In this document: piece by piece, positions 5,932-6,596 of the stretch
Position numbering within the stretch: the first letter of the stretch is position 1
Layout: each line of letters starts with the position of its first letter
Assembly (NCBI GenBank): GCA_946566415.1
Contig: CAMNWW010000123.1
Location: 1-6,596, forward strand
DNA from: an uncultured Lachnospiraceae bacterium
GTDB lineage: Bacteria > Bacillota > Clostridia > Lachnospirales > Lachnospiraceae
Direction of reading: 5' to 3'
Length of the DNA: 6,596 nt
The notes under the pieces: model-generated
What the model saw: only the letters and a program-made list of their open reading frames with translations
The model's database searches: none
What the model was told of the DNA's origin: nothing
Program-made: the position numbers and the translations under genes

Positions 5932-6013
5932 TGTGTCTATATATGGAAAATAGAAAGGAGTTTCTACTTATATATAGAGATGAGAAAAATTTTTGATAAA
6001 TCTAAAAAAAACG

Positions 6014-6042
6014 TTGACAACTGGGGCATTGTTTTGTATAAT
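6014..6042 (+). promoter_or_regulatory. Perfect-consensus promoter upstream of tRNA-Ser
   Basis: TTGACA (6014-6019) and TATAAT (6037-6042) are both perfect and 17 bases apart. Transcription would start near 6049, about 54 bases before the tRNA. There is no obvious terminator between the tRNA and the rRNA promoter, so this promoter may also feed the rRNA operon as a distal P1. Confidence 0.85.
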
Positions 6043-6102
6043 AAACATTGCGCTGTGAAATATTGGCGTTTTCAGTAGAATATAAGCTGTGATTCAGGCT
6101 AT

Positions 6103-6190
6103 GGAGAAATACTCAAGAGGCTGAAGAGGCGCCCCTGCTAAGGGTGTAGGTCGGGCAACCGGCGCGAGGGTTCAAATCCCTCTTTCTCCG
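6103..6190 (+). tRNA. tRNA-Ser (anticodon GCU)
   Basis: The 88-base gene folds as a class II tRNA. Acceptor stem GGAGAAA (6103-6109) pairs with TTTCTCC (6183-6189), with discriminator G6190. The anticodon stem CGCCC/GGGTG (6130-6134 and 6142-6146) holds loop CTGCTAA with anticodon GCT at 6137-6139, reading AGC and AGU. A long variable arm (about 6147-6165) is typical of serine tRNAs. The T arm is GAGGG-TTCAAAT-CCCTC (6166-6182). The CCA end is not encoded; CTC follows the discriminator base. Confidence 0.97.
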
Positions 6191-6225
6191 CTCGTTTAAA
6201 ACATCGAAAAAAATAAAAAAAGGTG

Positions 6226-6254
6226 TTGACAAACGAAAAAATGTGTGATAATCT
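6226..6254 (+). promoter_or_regulatory. Proximal rRNA operon promoter
   Basis: A perfect -35 TTGACA (6226-6231) is followed by a -10 region GATAATCT (6247-6254). TAATCT (6249-6254) gives a 17-base spacing, while GATAAT (6247-6252) matches the consensus better at 15 bases. An A-rich stretch (6206-6221), resembling an UP element, lies just upstream as is common for rRNA promoters. The start is expected near 6258-6262, giving a leader of about 280 bases to 16S rRNA. Confidence 0.8.
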
Positions 6255-6260
6255 ATATAA

Positions 6261-6459
6261 GCTGTCGCAAACGAGAGATGGAGACAGCGGAGGACGTTGA
6301 TAACTGAACAATAGACAACAACCCTGAATTTTCCAAAAGAGGCAACCGGGGGACCGGAAGCCGAGAGAAAAATTCAAGAACGGAGCTGGATGAAAGATCC
6401 AGCACAACCTAAGACAGTAAAGAGGACAAAGATTGCCAGAAGGTAGTCTGAGGACTGGG
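6261..6459 (+). other. 16S rRNA leader with several hairpins
   Basis: This is the untranslated precursor region before 16S rRNA. Visible structure: GCTGTC (6261-6266) pairs with GACAGC (6283-6288) at the very 5' end. TGAATTTT (6325-6332) pairs with AAAATTCA (6369-6376), enclosing a GC-rich segment in which ACCGG occurs twice. GCTGGAT (6385-6391) pairs with ATCCAGC (6397-6403) around the loop GAAAG. TTGATAACTGAACA (6298-6311) resembles the 'TTGAAAACTGAAC' strings common in Firmicutes rRNA leaders and spacers, possibly tied to antitermination or processing. No protein gene is credible here. The exact roles of the hairpins are inferred. Confidence 0.75.
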
Positions 6460-6538
6460 AGAAAGGAAGCCCCGCATTCCTAACGGAATAGCGGGACGTA
6501 AAAAACACTAAGGCTCCAAAAAACAGGGCCTAAGAGTT

Positions 6539-6541
<3 letters not shown>
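6460..6541 (+). repeat. Two-hairpin element, copy B (16S leader)
   Basis: Hairpin 1: CCCGC-ATTCC (6471-6480) pairs with GGAAT-(A bulge)-GCGGG (6485-6495) around the loop TAAC. It is identical to copy A in both arms, with only loop changes. Hairpin 2: 6501-6516 pairs with 6526-6541 around the 9-base loop CAAAAAACA, including two A-A mismatches (6507/6535 and 6510/6532) and one U-G pair. Its 3' arm ends in TTTTT (6537-6541), which reaches the expected 5' end of mature 16S rRNA. It looks like a weakened terminator or a processing stem placed right at the gene boundary. Confidence 0.9.

Positions 6542-6596
<55 letters not shown>

Noticed and set aside
5814..5996. A 60-codon open frame as the frameshifted C-terminus of the HAD protein
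   Set aside because: Its residues do not resemble the expected core (no 'AG.gVAM.NA' or 'edGV' stretch), so I do not claim it continues the gene.
5980..6078. A 32-residue small protein starting MRKIFDK
   Set aside because: AAAGGAG lies 19 bases upstream, too far, and the frame runs straight through the perfect promoter at 6014-6042.
6103..6190. tRNA-Ser as an integration site for a mobile element
   Set aside because: There is no integrase gene and I noticed no repeat of the tRNA 3' end in the window.
6138..6407. An 89-codon minus-strand frame ending KEGFEPSRRLPDLHP
   Set aside because: That ending is the well-known false translation of the antisense strand of tRNA-Ser, and the rest is antisense to the rRNA leader.

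Overview
The window looks like chromosomal DNA of a Gram-positive anaerobe of the class Clostridia, most likely the family Lachnospiraceae. The reasons are the opening bases of the 16S rRNA gene at the right edge, strong AGGAGG-type ribosome binding sites, a two-subunit class I (iron-sulfur) fumarase, a DUF4153 membrane protein, and consensus TTGACA/TATAAT promoters. The family assignment is an inference from these traits; no species is claimed.

Layout from left to right. Positions 1-464 hold no convincing gene, but have a good promoter (2-30), a tandem pair of near-identical 37-base repeats (27-63 and 84-120), and a GC-rich nested hairpin at 246-295 that could form a pseudoknot with 334-340. 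A second promoter (381-409) leads into an AT-rich toxin-antitoxin-like pair: a UPF0175 antitoxin-like protein (465-719), overlapped by a truncated DUF3368 PIN-type toxin (712-933), with decayed sequence behind it up to 1055. Next is a tight three-gene operon (1056-4152): fumarase alpha subunit, an 11-helix DUF4153 membrane protein, and fumarase beta subunit. The membrane gene thus sits between the two halves of one enzyme. After an 80-base two-hairpin element comes a PlsC-type acyltransferase (4251-4973), then, behind its own promoter, a Cof-type HAD phosphatase gene (5179-5898) that breaks off at its last catalytic motif. The right end is the stable-RNA region: a perfect-consensus promoter (6014-6042), tRNA-Ser(GCU) (6103-6190), a second promoter (6226-6254), a structured rRNA leader, and the first ~58 bases of 16S rRNA.

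The most interesting observation is that the 80-base two-hairpin element directly after the fumarase beta stop codon (4151-4230) recurs, about 85% identical by hand alignment, immediately before 16S rRNA (6460-6541). Both copies keep the same two hairpins and the same loop sizes. The second hairpin is a perfect 13-bp stem in the fumarase copy, but carries two A-A mismatches and a U-rich 3' arm in the rRNA copy. This may be a shared RNA module (processing, termination or antitermination), a dispersed repeat, or the scar of an rRNA-operon rearrangement.

Functionally, the two fumarase subunits form one fumarate/malate-interconverting enzyme, PlsC serves phospholipid synthesis, and the right end supplies translation RNAs. 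The toxin and the HAD phosphatase both look truncated, which suggests local decay in this accessory DNA.
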